The notes beneath the pieces were generated by a model. It saw only the letters and a program-made list of their open reading frames with translations. It had not been told where the DNA came from and did no database searches. A program made the position numbers and the translations under genes. Of a DNA stretch of 64,000 nt, positions 9,696 to 19,742 are shown one piece after another. The stretch comes from Flavobacterium fluviale (lineage in GTDB: Bacteria; Bacteroidota; Bacteroidia; Flavobacteriales; Flavobacteriaceae). Numbering within the stretch: the stretch's first letter is position 1; each line of letters begins with the position of its first letter. Location: assembly GCF_003312915.1 (NCBI RefSeq), contig NZ_CP030261.1:806001-870000 (forward strand). The letters are read 5' to 3'.

Positions 9696-11222
9696 TTATA
9701 ATTTTGCAGGAAACAAGACTTGGTAATTACCAATATCCACACCTTTCAAATTTGAACCATACTTAGCATTAATCGCTTCGATAAATTTATTGGCAATAAA
9801 TGCATAACCTCTTGGAGTAGGATGAACTCCATCTAAAGAAAACATACCACCAGTAACAAATGTTGCTTTTAATGTAAAATTATTCATTGTAATTCCGTTT
9901 GGTTTATTTAGATCAGCCATAATAGACTCTGCATCTACAATTGCCAGACCATTTGCTTCGGCAACTGTTTTTATAGTCAAATTATAAGCAGCAGTAGCCA
10001 CTCCAATTTCTGCAACTTCTGAAGGCAGTAAAACATATCTGTCCGGCAACGGAAAAGTAACTCCTAATTGTGATAAAGATGGAGAAGGCGAAGCTATTCC
10101 GTCAGCAGCCACATTTGGAACTTTTCCAATTCTAGAAGAAGCCCCTAAAACAATTAAATCAGTAGGCAGTGCTTGTCTGGCTCTTCCAAAAATCTGCCCC
10201 ATTACTGTAGCAGTAGTAGCATCTAAGCCACCACCCATTAAAACGGCTTTTAAATTTGCCGAAAGATCAGGCAAAGTCTCATCTACAATTAACAACGGAT
10301 TATTTCCTGTTGAAGACAAAAGATTAATTCTATTTCCTTGTCCTAAAAAAGCCAAGGCATTATGCAAAGGCCCATACAATTGAGTATTTAAAGTATTAAC
10401 CAAACTAACTCCCCCAGCACTTAAATTAGCCTGAGTAAGCTGATTATATGCAATTACACGAAAATGAGGAAGAGTTGTAATAACTGGCAAATTAGCCACA
10501 ACACCTTTTCTTCCGCCAGAAACAAGCTGCGCAACCAAACCTTTATATGCAGCATCAAAAGTCGCTGTTGGCGTTAAAGGATTAACTGTGGGATCTCCAC
10601 CAGCAGTCGCATATCCTAATTCATCGTTACCACCAATCCACAAAGAGAAAAAAGTAGGGTTTTGACTTAAAGCATCTGCTAAAACTGTAGTTGTTGTACT
10701 AGAAGCAAAACGGGCAAAATAAGGATTCGCAGTTCCCGTCGCTACCCCTGCAGGATTACCGTAACCAGGCGCCAGCAAATGGAAACTTTTTGCACCAGGT
10801 ACTCCCAAATTACCAAAAGTGCCAGACAAACGCGCCGTAACTTCTGTCGTTGGTGTTCCTTCAACCGGAACTGGAGTACTATTAAAATATAATCGAGGTC
10901 CAAAAATAACATTCCCTCCTAATAACAAACCTCCAATATTATCATTCGAAAAAGGCGTTTTAAATTCTCCCCCTCCCACTAAAGCGAACTGCTGCGCCAA
11001 AATATTCGGGTATGCTCCTTCTTGTCCTTTAATAAACAGAGCATTATCACTAAAACCCGCCGCAAATGAATCCCCTAATGCAACATATTTAGAAAAATCT
11101 GCACTTCCAGCTGTCAAAGGCTTACCATCAGACGATTCCACAGGAACAACCACATCGTCATCACTATTACAAGCCATAAAGGTTAACGAAACCAATAAAA
11201 GCCATTTGAAATTTTTTATCAT
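9696..11222 (-). CDS. SGNH/GDSL-family lipoprotein hydrolase
   Basis: A 508-residue predicted lipoprotein: the signal sequence ends in a lipobox (LTFMAC, Cys18) followed by Asp residues. GDSL blocks are YVALGDSFAAGF (nucleophile Ser, block I), SLWIGGNDELG (Gly and Asn of the oxyanion hole, blocks II/III) and DGVHPTPRGY (Asp-His, block V). It therefore keeps a full serine-hydrolase triad for an ester or acyl substrate. It follows the TonB-dependent receptor by 83 bases on the same strand, a pairing that suggests it processes a lipid or ester cargo for that receptor at the cell surface. The actual substrate is unknown. Confidence 0.85.
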   Translation of the reverse strand: MIKNFKWLLLVSLTFMACNSDDDVVVPVESSDGKPLTAGSADFSKYVALGDSFAAGFSDNALFIKGQEGAYPNILAQQFALVGGGEFKTPFSNDNIGGLLLGGNVIFGPRLYFNSTPVPVEGTPTTEVTARLSGTFGNLGVPGAKSFHLLAPGYGNPAGVATGTANPYFARFASSTTTTVLADALSQNPTFFSLWIGGNDELGYATAGGDPTVNPLTPTATFDAAYKGLVAQLVSGGRKGVVANLPVITTLPHFRVIAYNQLTQANLSAGGVSLVNTLNTQLYGPLHNALAFLGQGNRINLLSSTGNNPLLIVDETLPDLSANLKAVLMGGGLDATTATVMGQIFGRARQALPTDLIVLGASSRIGKVPNVAADGIASPSPSLSQLGVTFPLPDRYVLLPSEVAEIGVATAAYNLTIKTVAEANGLAIVDAESIMADLNKPNGITMNNFTLKATFVTGGMFSLDGVHPTPRGYAFIANKFIEAINAKYGSNLKGVDIGNYQVLFPAKL

Positions 11223-11305
11223 AATTTCTATATTTTAAATGTATCCATTTCCAAATTATAAATTCAGAAACCTATAATGAATTTTACACTGAGTTAATAA
11301 ATCAA

Positions 11306-14137
11306 TTATGGATTGATGGTCCAAGAAGCAAAATACTGCTGTCCAATTAATCCAGCTCCAATAACTTGATAGTATTCCTTACCACCAATGTTAGCAGCTC
11401 CTAATTTTACAACTGATTTCAATTTTGGAATTCCATAATTTATCTGCGCATCAATTACTGTTGCAGATTTGATTACACCATCAGCAAAACCGGCCTGCCA
11501 CAGATATTCACTGTTCCATCTTCCACTAACACTGAATCCAAAATTCTTGAACAGTTTATCATTTCCAATTGACATTTTAACTCTATGCTTTGGAGTATTA
11601 AATCCAGCCTCAAAACTTGGATCTTTTTCTTGATCAAAATCGAATTGAGCATAGTTATAATTCACCCCTAATTCGAAATCAGAAATTATTTTTCTAGAAA
11701 GTCCAACTCCAAATCCTAATGAATGTATTTCCACATCTGAATTGGTATACAATTGATACACTCTGTATTCTCCATTTTGAATAGCTCTTACAGACTGCAC
11801 ACCTGCATCTGTTGTTCCTGCCGCAAGATTCGGATTATCCTGTGCTGTTCCGTAGTAAGGAGAAATTACATTTAAAGTTCCAATGAAATCATTATAAATA
11901 TTATAGTAACCGTTAATATCTATAGACATACCTTCAAAAATAGAACGATATCCAATTTCAAAAGCTTTCACTTCTTCAGGCTTTACTAAGTTCGCTCTAG
12001 ATTTTTTCAACAAAGCTGCAGCTGCAATTGGATTACTTCCTGCCATAGCCGAAAACGCATTTACAGAACTCGCTAAATAAGAATTATTATAAGCATCAAC
12101 ACCACTCATGTTTTTAGTAGCATTTCCATTGCTGTAAGACTGACCTTCAGCACTTAATGCAAATGTTTCATTAAATCTTGTCAAGTTATCTGGCGCAGAA
12201 CCAATCAACACAGCACTTCCAATATTGAAACCGATATATTGATCTTGAGTAGAAGGGTTTCTAAAACCTGTTTGAAAAGATCCTCTAAAATTATGATTTC
12301 TCTTCTCTCCTCCTGAATACACAAGAGACAAACGCGGCGAAAAGTTTCCATCAAAGTTTTTAGATTTATCATAACGAAGAGATCCTGTAAACTTCAATCT
12401 GTCATCCATGAATTTTTTCATCAATTGAGCATAAGCTCCATACTCATTATAATTGATCGGACCATTTGCGTCCGTATAAATTCTTCCATGAGAATTCAGT
12501 TCATAAGCTCTAAAAGAACCTCCAACCTGAATCTCTGCAAATTTTATTATATCTCTAAAATTATAGTTCGCATCAGAATGGTAAATTTTTGAATTATCAA
12601 CCAATTTTGAACCAGAAAGAACATCTTCCTCATTTATAACTTGATTAAAAGCATTCTTGAATTCTACTGTTCCCGGCAAGAAACGACCAGTATCTGCAGT
12701 AGACCTTCCTGCCGCATGAGCCTGCTGAGGAGTCATTCCTGCCAAAGTACCTTGAATATACGCGCCTGCATATTGACCAAACCAAGTATTATCATCTTTC
12801 CACTTTCTATTCACATTAATACCCGTAAAAACCATATCATAAGAATGACCCCCATCTTCACCAGTCATGTACCCTCTTACAAAAAAGTTTTTCCCTTTAA
12901 ATTCTAATTTATTCTGGTACATAAAAAAATCATTCAGATAATACCTGTTAGCTCCTTGATAAACAGCATTTCCTGTACCAATTTTACTCTGCCAGATAAT
13001 TTCCAACTTTTCATCTCCAAAAGGTCGTGCATGCAAAGAAAAATCAATCTTAATATTCGACGCTTTATTATCTGTTAAATCAATTTCATTATAACCTGTT
13101 CTACTAACCATAGAATTAGGCAAAAGATTAGATGCTCCGGCCGGAATTAACCCCATTGCCTCTAACTTCTGACCAACTCCTTTAATATTCGTCGCAGCCT
13201 CATCACCATAAACATTAATTCCATCATAACTAGGATTCGTTCTATCAATGCCCGTCCTTGTCTTGTCATCATAATTTGTAGCATACCAATCTGTAGCTTC
13301 CATGTAGGTGAAATTCGCTTTAGCAGCAAAGTATTTATTAAAAGCGCGAGCAAATCGAATACCAAAATCATAATAACTATTTGTGCCCGCAGCTTCTTGA
13401 GAAGTTACTCCATATTTAAAATAAGCTGAAACACCTTGATTTGTAAATGGACTTTTACTGGTCATGAATAAAATTCCATTAAAAGCATTTGCTCCATATA
13501 ATGCAGATGAAGCACCCGGCAGAAGTTCCACACTCTGAACGTCGATTTCCGAAACCCCAATCATGTTTCCTAAAACAAAATTCAGCAATGGAGAAGAGTT
13601 ATCCATACCATCTACCAACTGCATAAAACGAGTATTTGCAACAGTCGCAAATCCTCTTGTATTGATAGACTTAAAAGACATACTACTGGTATTCATCTGT
13701 ACCTCTTTCATATTTTCTAGACCATCGTAAAAAGTTGGAGAAGCCGTCCTTTTTATTTCCTGAATTCCCATTCTTTCAATTGTCACCGGAGATTCCAAAA
13801 CTCTTTCTGGTGTTCTGGATGCTGAAACTACAATTTCATCTAATTTAGTTTCTTCATCAACTAGAATTACATTCAACTTTTGATTAGCCGTGGTTACACT
13901 AATCGTTTTTGACGCAAATCCTACTGCAGAAACTTTTACAGAAAAAGGAAGTTTAGAATTGGTTGTCAATTTAAATGATCCGTCGAAATCAGTAGACGCA
14001 CCACTATTTTCACCGACAACAATAACATTAGCACCTGGAATAGATTGTTTGTTACCATCTGTAACCGAACCTGTTATTGTATTCTGTGCAAAGGATATGC
14101 CACTAAACAACAACATAATTAGCAAGTAGACTCTCAT
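11306..14137 (-). CDS. TonB-dependent outer-membrane receptor with CarboxypepD_reg-like domain
   Basis: A 943-residue receptor. The start MRVYLLIMLLFSGISFAQ gives a standard signal peptide; an ATG 42 bases upstream is less likely. Residues ~20-105 form the carboxypeptidase-regulatory-like beta-sandwich (ITGSVTDGNKQSIPGANVIV ...). A plug domain follows (ETKLDEIVVSASRTPERVLE, LLPGASSALYGANAFNGI), then a ~700-residue beta-barrel ending near QQYFASWTINP. Such receptors import cargo using TonB energy. No SusD gene adjoins it, so this is not a standard glycan-uptake pair; the downstream GDSL esterase hints at an ester- or lipid-linked substrate. Cargo remains unknown. Confidence 0.9.
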   Translation of the reverse strand: MRVYLLIMLLFSGISFAQNTITGSVTDGNKQSIPGANVIVVGENSGASTDFDGSFKLTTNSKLPFSVKVSAVGFASKTISVTTANQKLNVILVDEETKLDEIVVSASRTPERVLESPVTIERMGIQEIKRTASPTFYDGLENMKEVQMNTSSMSFKSINTRGFATVANTRFMQLVDGMDNSSPLLNFVLGNMIGVSEIDVQSVELLPGASSALYGANAFNGILFMTSKSPFTNQGVSAYFKYGVTSQEAAGTNSYYDFGIRFARAFNKYFAAKANFTYMEATDWYATNYDDKTRTGIDRTNPSYDGINVYGDEAATNIKGVGQKLEAMGLIPAGASNLLPNSMVSRTGYNEIDLTDNKASNIKIDFSLHARPFGDEKLEIIWQSKIGTGNAVYQGANRYYLNDFFMYQNKLEFKGKNFFVRGYMTGEDGGHSYDMVFTGINVNRKWKDDNTWFGQYAGAYIQGTLAGMTPQQAHAAGRSTADTGRFLPGTVEFKNAFNQVINEEDVLSGSKLVDNSKIYHSDANYNFRDIIKFAEIQVGGSFRAYELNSHGRIYTDANGPINYNEYGAYAQLMKKFMDDRLKFTGSLRYDKSKNFDGNFSPRLSLVYSGGEKRNHNFRGSFQTGFRNPSTQDQYIGFNIGSAVLIGSAPDNLTRFNETFALSAEGQSYSNGNATKNMSGVDAYNNSYLASSVNAFSAMAGSNPIAAAALLKKSRANLVKPEEVKAFEIGYRSIFEGMSIDINGYYNIYNDFIGTLNVISPYYGTAQDNPNLAAGTTDAGVQSVRAIQNGEYRVYQLYTNSDVEIHSLGFGVGLSRKIISDFELGVNYNYAQFDFDQEKDPSFEAGFNTPKHRVKMSIGNDKLFKNFGFSVSGRWNSEYLWQAGFADGVIKSATVIDAQINYGIPKLKSVVKLGAANIGGKEYYQVIGAGLIGQQYFASWTINP

Positions 14138-14388
14138 TGGGTTAGTTTTTTTGTTAGTATATATAGCCAAAATACGCAAATATTTTAATATGTATAAAAA
14201 AACGTTAAATAAAATTAATATTTATCACCCATTTGTATAATATTTTAACTATTTGCTAATTCAATTTATTAAAATAAAAACAAAAAAACTTAAAGAAAAA
14301 CCAATTTACTATGCATACATATAATTTTTTGATAAAAGATTGAAAAATTCACAAAAATGCATACTCCGAAAAAAAAATTTGACAATAA
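14138..14388. other. AT-rich intergenic stretch upstream of the receptor
   Basis: With the adjoining terminator, 306 bases separate the receptor start from the glmS stop. I see no gene here. It presumably holds the receptor promoter on the minus strand, but no exact TAnnTTTG box was found. Confidence 0.5.
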
Positions 14389-14417
14389 AAAAAAGCGAGA
14401 CCTAAATCTCGCTTTTT
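14389..14417 (-). terminator. Terminator of the glgA-like/DUF4270/glmS operon
   Basis: A perfect stem AAAAAAGCGAGA / TCTCGCTTTTTT with a six-base loop, located 27 bases after the glmS stop codon. It is symmetric enough to work in both directions. Confidence 0.88.
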
Positions 14418-14443
14418 TAACATATTTATATTTTAAAATAAAT

Positions 14444-16294
14444 CTATTCTACTGTAACTGATTTTGCTAAGTTACGTGGCTGGTCAACATTACAACCTCT
14501 CATCACTGCAATGTAGTAAGAAAGCAATTGCAACGGAATTGTAGTAACCAGTGGAGACAATGCATCTGAAGTTTCTGGAATTTCTATTACATAATCTGCT
14601 AATTCACGAACTTGAGTATCACCTTTTGTAACAACCGCAATGATTTTACCGCTTCTTGATTTAATTTCCTGAATATTACTTACGATCTTGTCATAATGCC
14701 CTTGTTTAGGCGCAATAACAATAACTGGCATAAATTCATCAATTAAAGCAATTGGACCGTGCTTCATTTCAGCCGCTGGATAACCTTCAGCATGGATATA
14801 AGAAATTTCTTTTAATTTTAGAGCACCCTCTAAAGCAACTGGAAAATTATATCCTCTACCTAAATAAAGACAGTTTGGCGAATCTTTAAAAGCAGCAGCA
14901 ATTTCTTTTGCTTTATCATTAGTTTCTAATGCTTCAGCTACTTTTTCAGGAATAATTTCTAATTCTTGAAGATAAGTACGGAAATCTGTATTTGACAAAG
15001 TTCCTTTTGCTTTTCCTAATCTTAAAGCGATCATCGTTAGAACCGTAATCTGCGTAGTAAATGCTTTTGTAGAAGCTACTCCAATTTCTGGTCCTGCGTG
15101 CGTATAAGCACCTGCATGACTTTCTCTAGAAATAGAAGAACCAACAACGTTACAAACACCAAATACAAAAGCTCCATTTTCTTTAGCCAATTTGATAGCT
15201 GCCATAGTATCTGCAGTCTCACCAGATTGCGAGATAGCAATAACAACATCATCTTTATTGATAATTGGGTTTCTGTATCTGAACTCAGAAGCATATTCAA
15301 CTTCAACAGGAATACGTGTGAACTCTTCAAAGATGTATTCTGCCACTAAACCTGCATGCCAAGAAGTACCGCAGGCAACAATCAAAATACGCTTTGCATT
15401 TAAGAATTTTTCAATATTATCTTCTACTCCAGCCATTTGAACAATACCCTCATTAGCATGAAGTCTTCCTCTGTAAGTATCTTTTATAACACTTGGCTGT
15501 TCGTAGATTTCTTTTAACATGAAGTGATCATAACCTCCTTTTTCGATCTGCTCCAAATTCATTTGAAGTTCTTGAATGTAAGGATCTACTAATGAGTCAT
15601 CTTTAATTTTTCTAATTTTGATTGGCTTATGTAATCTGATATTAGCCATTTCTCCATCCTCTAAATATACTGCATTAGAAGTATATTCAATGAATGGTGA
15701 TGCATCAGAAGCAATAAAGTACTCACCTTCACCAACTCCAATTGCCAACGGACTTCCTAATCTAGCCGCAACAAGTTCGTTTGGATTTTTTTTATCAAAA
15801 ACAGCAATTGCATATGCCCCAACTACTTGGTTTAATGCAATTTGAACAGCTTTACCTAATTTAATATTTTCTTTTTTCTGAACTTCTTCTATTAAATTAA
15901 CTAAAACTTCAGTATCTGTATCAGATTTAAAAGTATAACCTCTTTTTATAAGCTCTTCTTTTAATGGAGCATAATTCTCGATAATTCCATTATGGATAAT
16001 GGCAAGATCTCCAGAATTTGAAAGATGTGGATGTGAGTTTACATCGTTAGGAACTCCGTGAGTTGCCCAACGCGTATGTCCAATTCCAATATTTCCGTTT
16101 ACTGTAAAACCTTCATTAGCTTTAGTTTCAAGGTCTGACACTTTACCTTTTGTTTTACACACTTTTATGCCTGACTCATCGTCATATAACATAACACCGG
16201 CACTATCATACCCTCTGTATTCAAGTCGCTTCAGCCCCTTGATTACAATAGGATACGCGTCTCTATGACCGATATATCCAACAATTCCACACAT
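14444..16294 (-). CDS. glmS: Glutamine--fructose-6-phosphate aminotransferase (isomerizing)
   Basis: A 616-residue enzyme making glucosamine-6-phosphate, the entry step to UDP-GlcNAc for peptidoglycan and LPS. The N-terminal glutaminase domain starts with MCGIVGYIG, Cys2 being the nucleophile, and contains GIGHTRWATHG. Two SIS domains follow (ILIVACGTSWHAGL, AISQSGETADTMAA, CLYLGRGYNFPVALEGALK). The C-terminus KSVTVE is the conserved tail. It is the last gene of a tight operon, 9 bases after the DUF4270 lipoprotein gene. No glmS ribozyme is expected or seen, since the upstream bases are coding. Confidence 0.97.
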   Translation of the reverse strand: MCGIVGYIGHRDAYPIVIKGLKRLEYRGYDSAGVMLYDDESGIKVCKTKGKVSDLETKANEGFTVNGNIGIGHTRWATHGVPNDVNSHPHLSNSGDLAIIHNGIIENYAPLKEELIKRGYTFKSDTDTEVLVNLIEEVQKKENIKLGKAVQIALNQVVGAYAIAVFDKKNPNELVAARLGSPLAIGVGEGEYFIASDASPFIEYTSNAVYLEDGEMANIRLHKPIKIRKIKDDSLVDPYIQELQMNLEQIEKGGYDHFMLKEIYEQPSVIKDTYRGRLHANEGIVQMAGVEDNIEKFLNAKRILIVACGTSWHAGLVAEYIFEEFTRIPVEVEYASEFRYRNPIINKDDVVIAISQSGETADTMAAIKLAKENGAFVFGVCNVVGSSISRESHAGAYTHAGPEIGVASTKAFTTQITVLTMIALRLGKAKGTLSNTDFRTYLQELEIIPEKVAEALETNDKAKEIAAAFKDSPNCLYLGRGYNFPVALEGALKLKEISYIHAEGYPAAEMKHGPIALIDEFMPVIVIAPKQGHYDKIVSNIQEIKSRSGKIIAVVTKGDTQVRELADYVIEIPETSDALSPLVTTIPLQLLSYYIAVMRGCNVDQPRNLAKSVTVE

Positions 16295-16303
16295 ATATAT
16301 TTA

Positions 16304-17944
16304 TTAATTTGGTTTCGTGTAGTATACCTGAAGTTTCAATCTTTTATTGTAATCTGCATCACCCTCAGGGATATTAGTACCATATAAGATTGTACCTAAA
16401 GGACTCATAACCGATGTTCTCGGCGCTTGTGATATAGTTTCGTTCTTTTGTTTCAAGACATTTGATGCAACTACACCTGGACTTAGAGAAACAACTAATC
16501 CTAAATCAACATTTTTTATTGTAGCATCTTTTATAAGATTACGAATATGACTCGTGATTCTTAATTTATAGCTTTTCCCCTTTTTATTTGAATCAAGATT
16601 AATCAAACCTCCGAAAGGTGCAGTAGGATCAGCAGAATAGTCTGCTAAAACTGTATTATTAGTTAAATCATATAAATAAACTCTCTGCGGTGCTTTTGTA
16701 TTACCCATTTGATCAGCATCAATATAAAAAACAAGATTAGCTTCGTTTACCTTCCAGTTTTTAACCGTAACGTTATTTCTAATCTCATCTAATTGATCCG
16801 GAACCCCATTAGCACCATCCTTTACAGTACCATCTGCATTATAACTAAGAACATCTGTCTGATCAAAAAGTTTTAAAACAGCTAAAGATCCTTGACCTCC
16901 TTTTAAATAAAGTTTCTGATCGCCTTCTGTTTTATTTACATTTGTTGTCACCGCAGCTTCATAAGCTGGCGCCTTAACATCTTGAAGAAAACTAGCTGTA
17001 CTTGCCAAACCTCCGGTTACACTGCTCTTAAAATTCAATAGAATTTGCTTATCTTCAGTTGTATCACCATCGGTTGTCGCAGCTGTTTTTGCTTTATATT
17101 TAATCGTAATTACCCCTTTAGTAAAATCCAGCAAAGCCATATTACTATTAGCTCCCGATTTTTCTACCATAAAATACAAACCTCTAAAGTATTCTTGAAA
17201 AAGGTCTTCACTAGATAATTTAGACGCTGGTGCATTTAAAATTTTCTCTTGAAAAAATTCTTTTTTAAGATTTAGAACCATCTGAGGTGCACTTCTAGTA
17301 ATTGTTTCTTTATTATCTGTACCAACTGTTTTAGTAACAATTTCTGCAGGATCAAAAAAGAATTCAACATTTTCTTGAACTGGACCATTATTCAGCAAAG
17401 TCTTGTTTGCAACATTAAAAAAGTCTGTATTTTGATCTGTATAATAAAATTGAGGTAATTGAGACCCACCGCCAAAATAACTATTTCTCATTTGGTAACC
17501 AGATTCATATACACTCAACTTCAATTTAAAATCTTTTCCTTGACCTCCATAAATAGAATCTAACACATATGTATTTGCGCCATCTGTACCTGTAGCGGTT
17601 ACATGATTAAAATAAGGAATGGTAAGTACCGCACTTTCAATTACAGGAGATTCTCCAATTGTAGGCGCATAAGATGGAAGAGCCAATTGTGTAACAAAAT
17701 TTGCTGTTGTAGTACCGAACAAAGGATTATCAAAAATACCCAGAGCATTTACAGCCATATTATTGGACTGAATAGGAGTTATTTCTTGATTAAATGCTAA
17801 AACATTATATTCTTCTGGTTCAAGACCAAAATGATCTTCCCCAATTAAACCATCACCAATTGCATTAAAATCTTTATCGCAAGAATATAAAAAAACAACA
17901 ATTAAAGCTAAAAGAATTTTCTTAATAAAAGAAGTATTATACAT
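16304..17944 (-). CDS. DUF4270 family lipoprotein
   Basis: A 546-residue predicted lipoprotein: signal sequence with lipobox FLYSC followed by DKDFNAIGDGLIGEDHF. The bulk appears beta-rich, with the repeated pattern of DUF4270 proteins, which are confined to Bacteroidota and have no known biochemical role. It lies 21 bases after the short glycogen synthase gene and 9 bases before glmS, so all three are likely co-transcribed. The company of two sugar-metabolism genes suggests a link to envelope glycan supply, which is inference only. Confidence 0.8.
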   Translation of the reverse strand: MYNTSFIKKILLALIVVFLYSCDKDFNAIGDGLIGEDHFGLEPEEYNVLAFNQEITPIQSNNMAVNALGIFDNPLFGTTTANFVTQLALPSYAPTIGESPVIESAVLTIPYFNHVTATGTDGANTYVLDSIYGGQGKDFKLKLSVYESGYQMRNSYFGGGSQLPQFYYTDQNTDFFNVANKTLLNNGPVQENVEFFFDPAEIVTKTVGTDNKETITRSAPQMVLNLKKEFFQEKILNAPASKLSSEDLFQEYFRGLYFMVEKSGANSNMALLDFTKGVITIKYKAKTAATTDGDTTEDKQILLNFKSSVTGGLASTASFLQDVKAPAYEAAVTTNVNKTEGDQKLYLKGGQGSLAVLKLFDQTDVLSYNADGTVKDGANGVPDQLDEIRNNVTVKNWKVNEANLVFYIDADQMGNTKAPQRVYLYDLTNNTVLADYSADPTAPFGGLINLDSNKKGKSYKLRITSHIRNLIKDATIKNVDLGLVVSLSPGVVASNVLKQKNETISQAPRTSVMSPLGTILYGTNIPEGDADYNKRLKLQVYYTKPN

Positions 17945-17965
17945 GTTTTATAATAAAGTTAAAAT

Positions 17966-18772
17966 TTAAAGTCCAAACGTTCTGTAGAAATTTGTATAAG
18001 CGTCAGCAAATGCATCTTTCGTGGCGAAAGGTAAAAAAGGTTTTCCTGAAGATTCTATAAATTTTGTTAAACTTGGAGAAACATTTTCAGATGCTATGAT
18101 CACTCCATCAGAATGTAATATGCTAGCTTTTAAAACATTCTCGTAATTTGGAACTTCTAAATCTGATACAGCATCATGAGGAACACCATCAAATTTAACT
18201 TTATTTATCATCTCCAAATCTAAATTTTCATCAAAAGACTGTCCGTAAACAGATGTAATGATTTTAGTTTCAGAAAATAATGCTTCATGTTTATAATAAT
18301 GCTTCATGTAAATTGGAAGCATTGCTGCAAGCCAGCCGTGAACGTGAATAATATCTGGAACCCAGTTTAATTTTTTCACTGTCTCTACAACACCTTTAGC
18401 AAAAAAGATTGCTCTCTCATCATTATCAGGGTATAAAACTCCCTCCTCATCTGCGAAGGTTGCTTTACGTTTAAAATATTCATCGTTATCAATAAAGTAA
18501 ACCTGAATTCTTTCTTTCGGAATCGATGCTACTTTAATAATCAATGGCATATCTAAATCATTCACTACCAAATTCATCCCAGAAAGTCTAATTACTTCAT
18601 GCAGTTGATGTCTTCTCTCGTTGATATTCCCGTATCTTGGCATGAAAATTCTTATCTGACCGCCTTGATCGTTAATCATTTTTGGAACGTCATAAGACAT
18701 TAAAGAAACCTCATTTTCAGCCAAATAAGGCACGACTTCAGATGATACATATAATATCCTCTTATCTTTCAT
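17966..18772 (-). CDS. Short glycogen/starch synthase-like protein (GT5 N-terminal domain only)
   Basis: A 268-residue protein resembling the N-terminal Rossmann half of glycogen synthase (ILYVSSEVVPYLAENEVSLM, PDIIHVHGWLAAMLPIYMKH). The usual enzyme has ~480 residues and begins with a K-x-G-G-L loop; here the equivalent loop reads AENEVSLM and lacks that signature. The C-terminal domain that binds ADP-glucose is absent. The frame ends cleanly, the next gene begins 21 bases on and no leftover synthase coding follows, so this is not a recent frameshift. It may be regulatory or act with another protein; calling it an active synthase would be unsafe. Confidence 0.75.
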   Translation of the reverse strand: MKDKRILYVSSEVVPYLAENEVSLMSYDVPKMINDQGGQIRIFMPRYGNINERRHQLHEVIRLSGMNLVVNDLDMPLIIKVASIPKERIQVYFIDNDEYFKRKATFADEEGVLYPDNDERAIFFAKGVVETVKKLNWVPDIIHVHGWLAAMLPIYMKHYYKHEALFSETKIITSVYGQSFDENLDLEMINKVKFDGVPHDAVSDLEVPNYENVLKASILHSDGVIIASENVSPSLTKFIESSGKPFLPFATKDAFADAYTNFYRTFGL

Positions 18773-18809
18773 AATAGTATTTTACTTAATTTTGGTAATA
18801 AAAACGTCG

Positions 18810-18817
18810 CAAAATTA
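18810..18817 (-). promoter_or_regulatory. -7 box for the short glycogen synthase operon
   Basis: The minus strand reads TAATTTTG (TAnnTTTG match), 37 bases before the start codon in the divergent gap with panC. No good -33 TTG at the expected distance was found. Confidence 0.5.
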
Positions 18818-18879
18818 CAAAAATTTATGCAGTTTATAACTAATATATTATGTTTGCACTAAATTTTAATAATACTTCA

Positions 18880-19728
18880 ATGCATATTTTCTACAGTAAA
18901 GCCGCTTTGATAGCCTATCTTAAAACTATCAAAACAGCAAATTCAACCATCGGATTTGTACCAACAATGGGCGCTTTACACCAAGGGCATTTGGCTTTAA
19001 TGCAGCGTTCACTAAAGGAAAACGACGATACAGTAGTGAGCATTTTTGTCAATCCAACTCAATTCAACAATCCTGAAGATTTAGCAAAATACCCAAGAAC
19101 TCTCGAAGAAGATATTAAGAAAATGCGTACATTAAGTGATAAAATCATTTTATACGCACCTTCTGTTGAAGATATTTATGAAGGAAACACCATTTCGCAG
19201 ACTTTTGATTTTGACGGATTGGAAAATCAAATGGAAGGAAAATTCAGACCAGGTCATTTTAATGGAGTTGGAACAATTGTAAAAAGACTTTTCGAAATTG
19301 TAACGCCGACAAATGCTTACTTTGGAGAAAAAGATTTTCAGCAGCTTCAAATCGTCAAAAAAATGGTTGAAAAAACCAACTTACCTGTAAATATTGTTGG
19401 CTGTCCAATTTTTAGAGAAGAAAATCAGCTTGCAATGAGTTCTCGAAATGAGCGATTGACTCCGCAGGAAAGAAAAGATGCTTCCATTATTTACAAAACA
19501 TTGACCGAAGCAAAAGACATTTTTCAAACTCATACTGCAGAAGAAACTATTGAATTTGTAGAAAATTCTTTCAAAGACAATAAAGAGTTTCAACTGGAAT
19601 ATTTTGTCATTGCTGACGAATCTACACTTTTACCTATCGATCAGAAAGAGAATGACAAAAAATATCGTGCATTTATAGCGGTATTTGTTAATTCTATAAG
19701 ACTGATTGACACCATTTCATTAAATTAA
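18880..19728 (+). CDS. panC: Pantoate--beta-alanine ligase
   Basis: A 282-residue pantothenate synthetase joining D-pantoate and beta-alanine with ATP, the last step of vitamin B5 synthesis. The start at MHIFYSK was chosen over the ATG 30 bases upstream because it gives the standard length and N-terminus. Visible motifs are FVPTMGALHQGH (HxGH nucleotidyl-transfer motif), VNPTQFN, FGEKDFQQ and REENQLAMSSRN (KMSKS-like signature). It is followed 14 bases later by panD, which supplies its beta-alanine. Confidence 0.95.
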   Translation: MHIFYSKAALIAYLKTIKTANSTIGFVPTMGALHQGHLALMQRSLKENDDTVVSIFVNPTQFNNPEDLAKYPRTLEEDIKKMRTLSDKIILYAPSVEDIYEGNTISQTFDFDGLENQMEGKFRPGHFNGVGTIVKRLFEIVTPTNAYFGEKDFQQLQIVKKMVEKTNLPVNIVGCPIFREENQLAMSSRNERLTPQERKDASIIYKTLTEAKDIFQTHTAEETIEFVENSFKDNKEFQLEYFVIADESTLLPIDQKENDKKYRAFIAVFVNSIRLIDTISLN

Positions 19729-19738
19729 TCTAACTTTG
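19706..19738 (+). promoter_or_regulatory. Possible panD promoter inside the end of panC
   Basis: TTG (19706-19708), 22 bases, then TAACTTTG (19731-19738), which ends four bases before the panD ATG. If used, the transcript would start at or next to the start codon (leaderless). Confidence 0.35.
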
Positions 19739-19742
19739 CAGC

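Noticed and set aside
17966..18772. Frameshifted full-length glycogen synthase
   Set aside because: The DNA after the stop has no leftover C-terminal synthase coding; the next gene begins 21 bases on.
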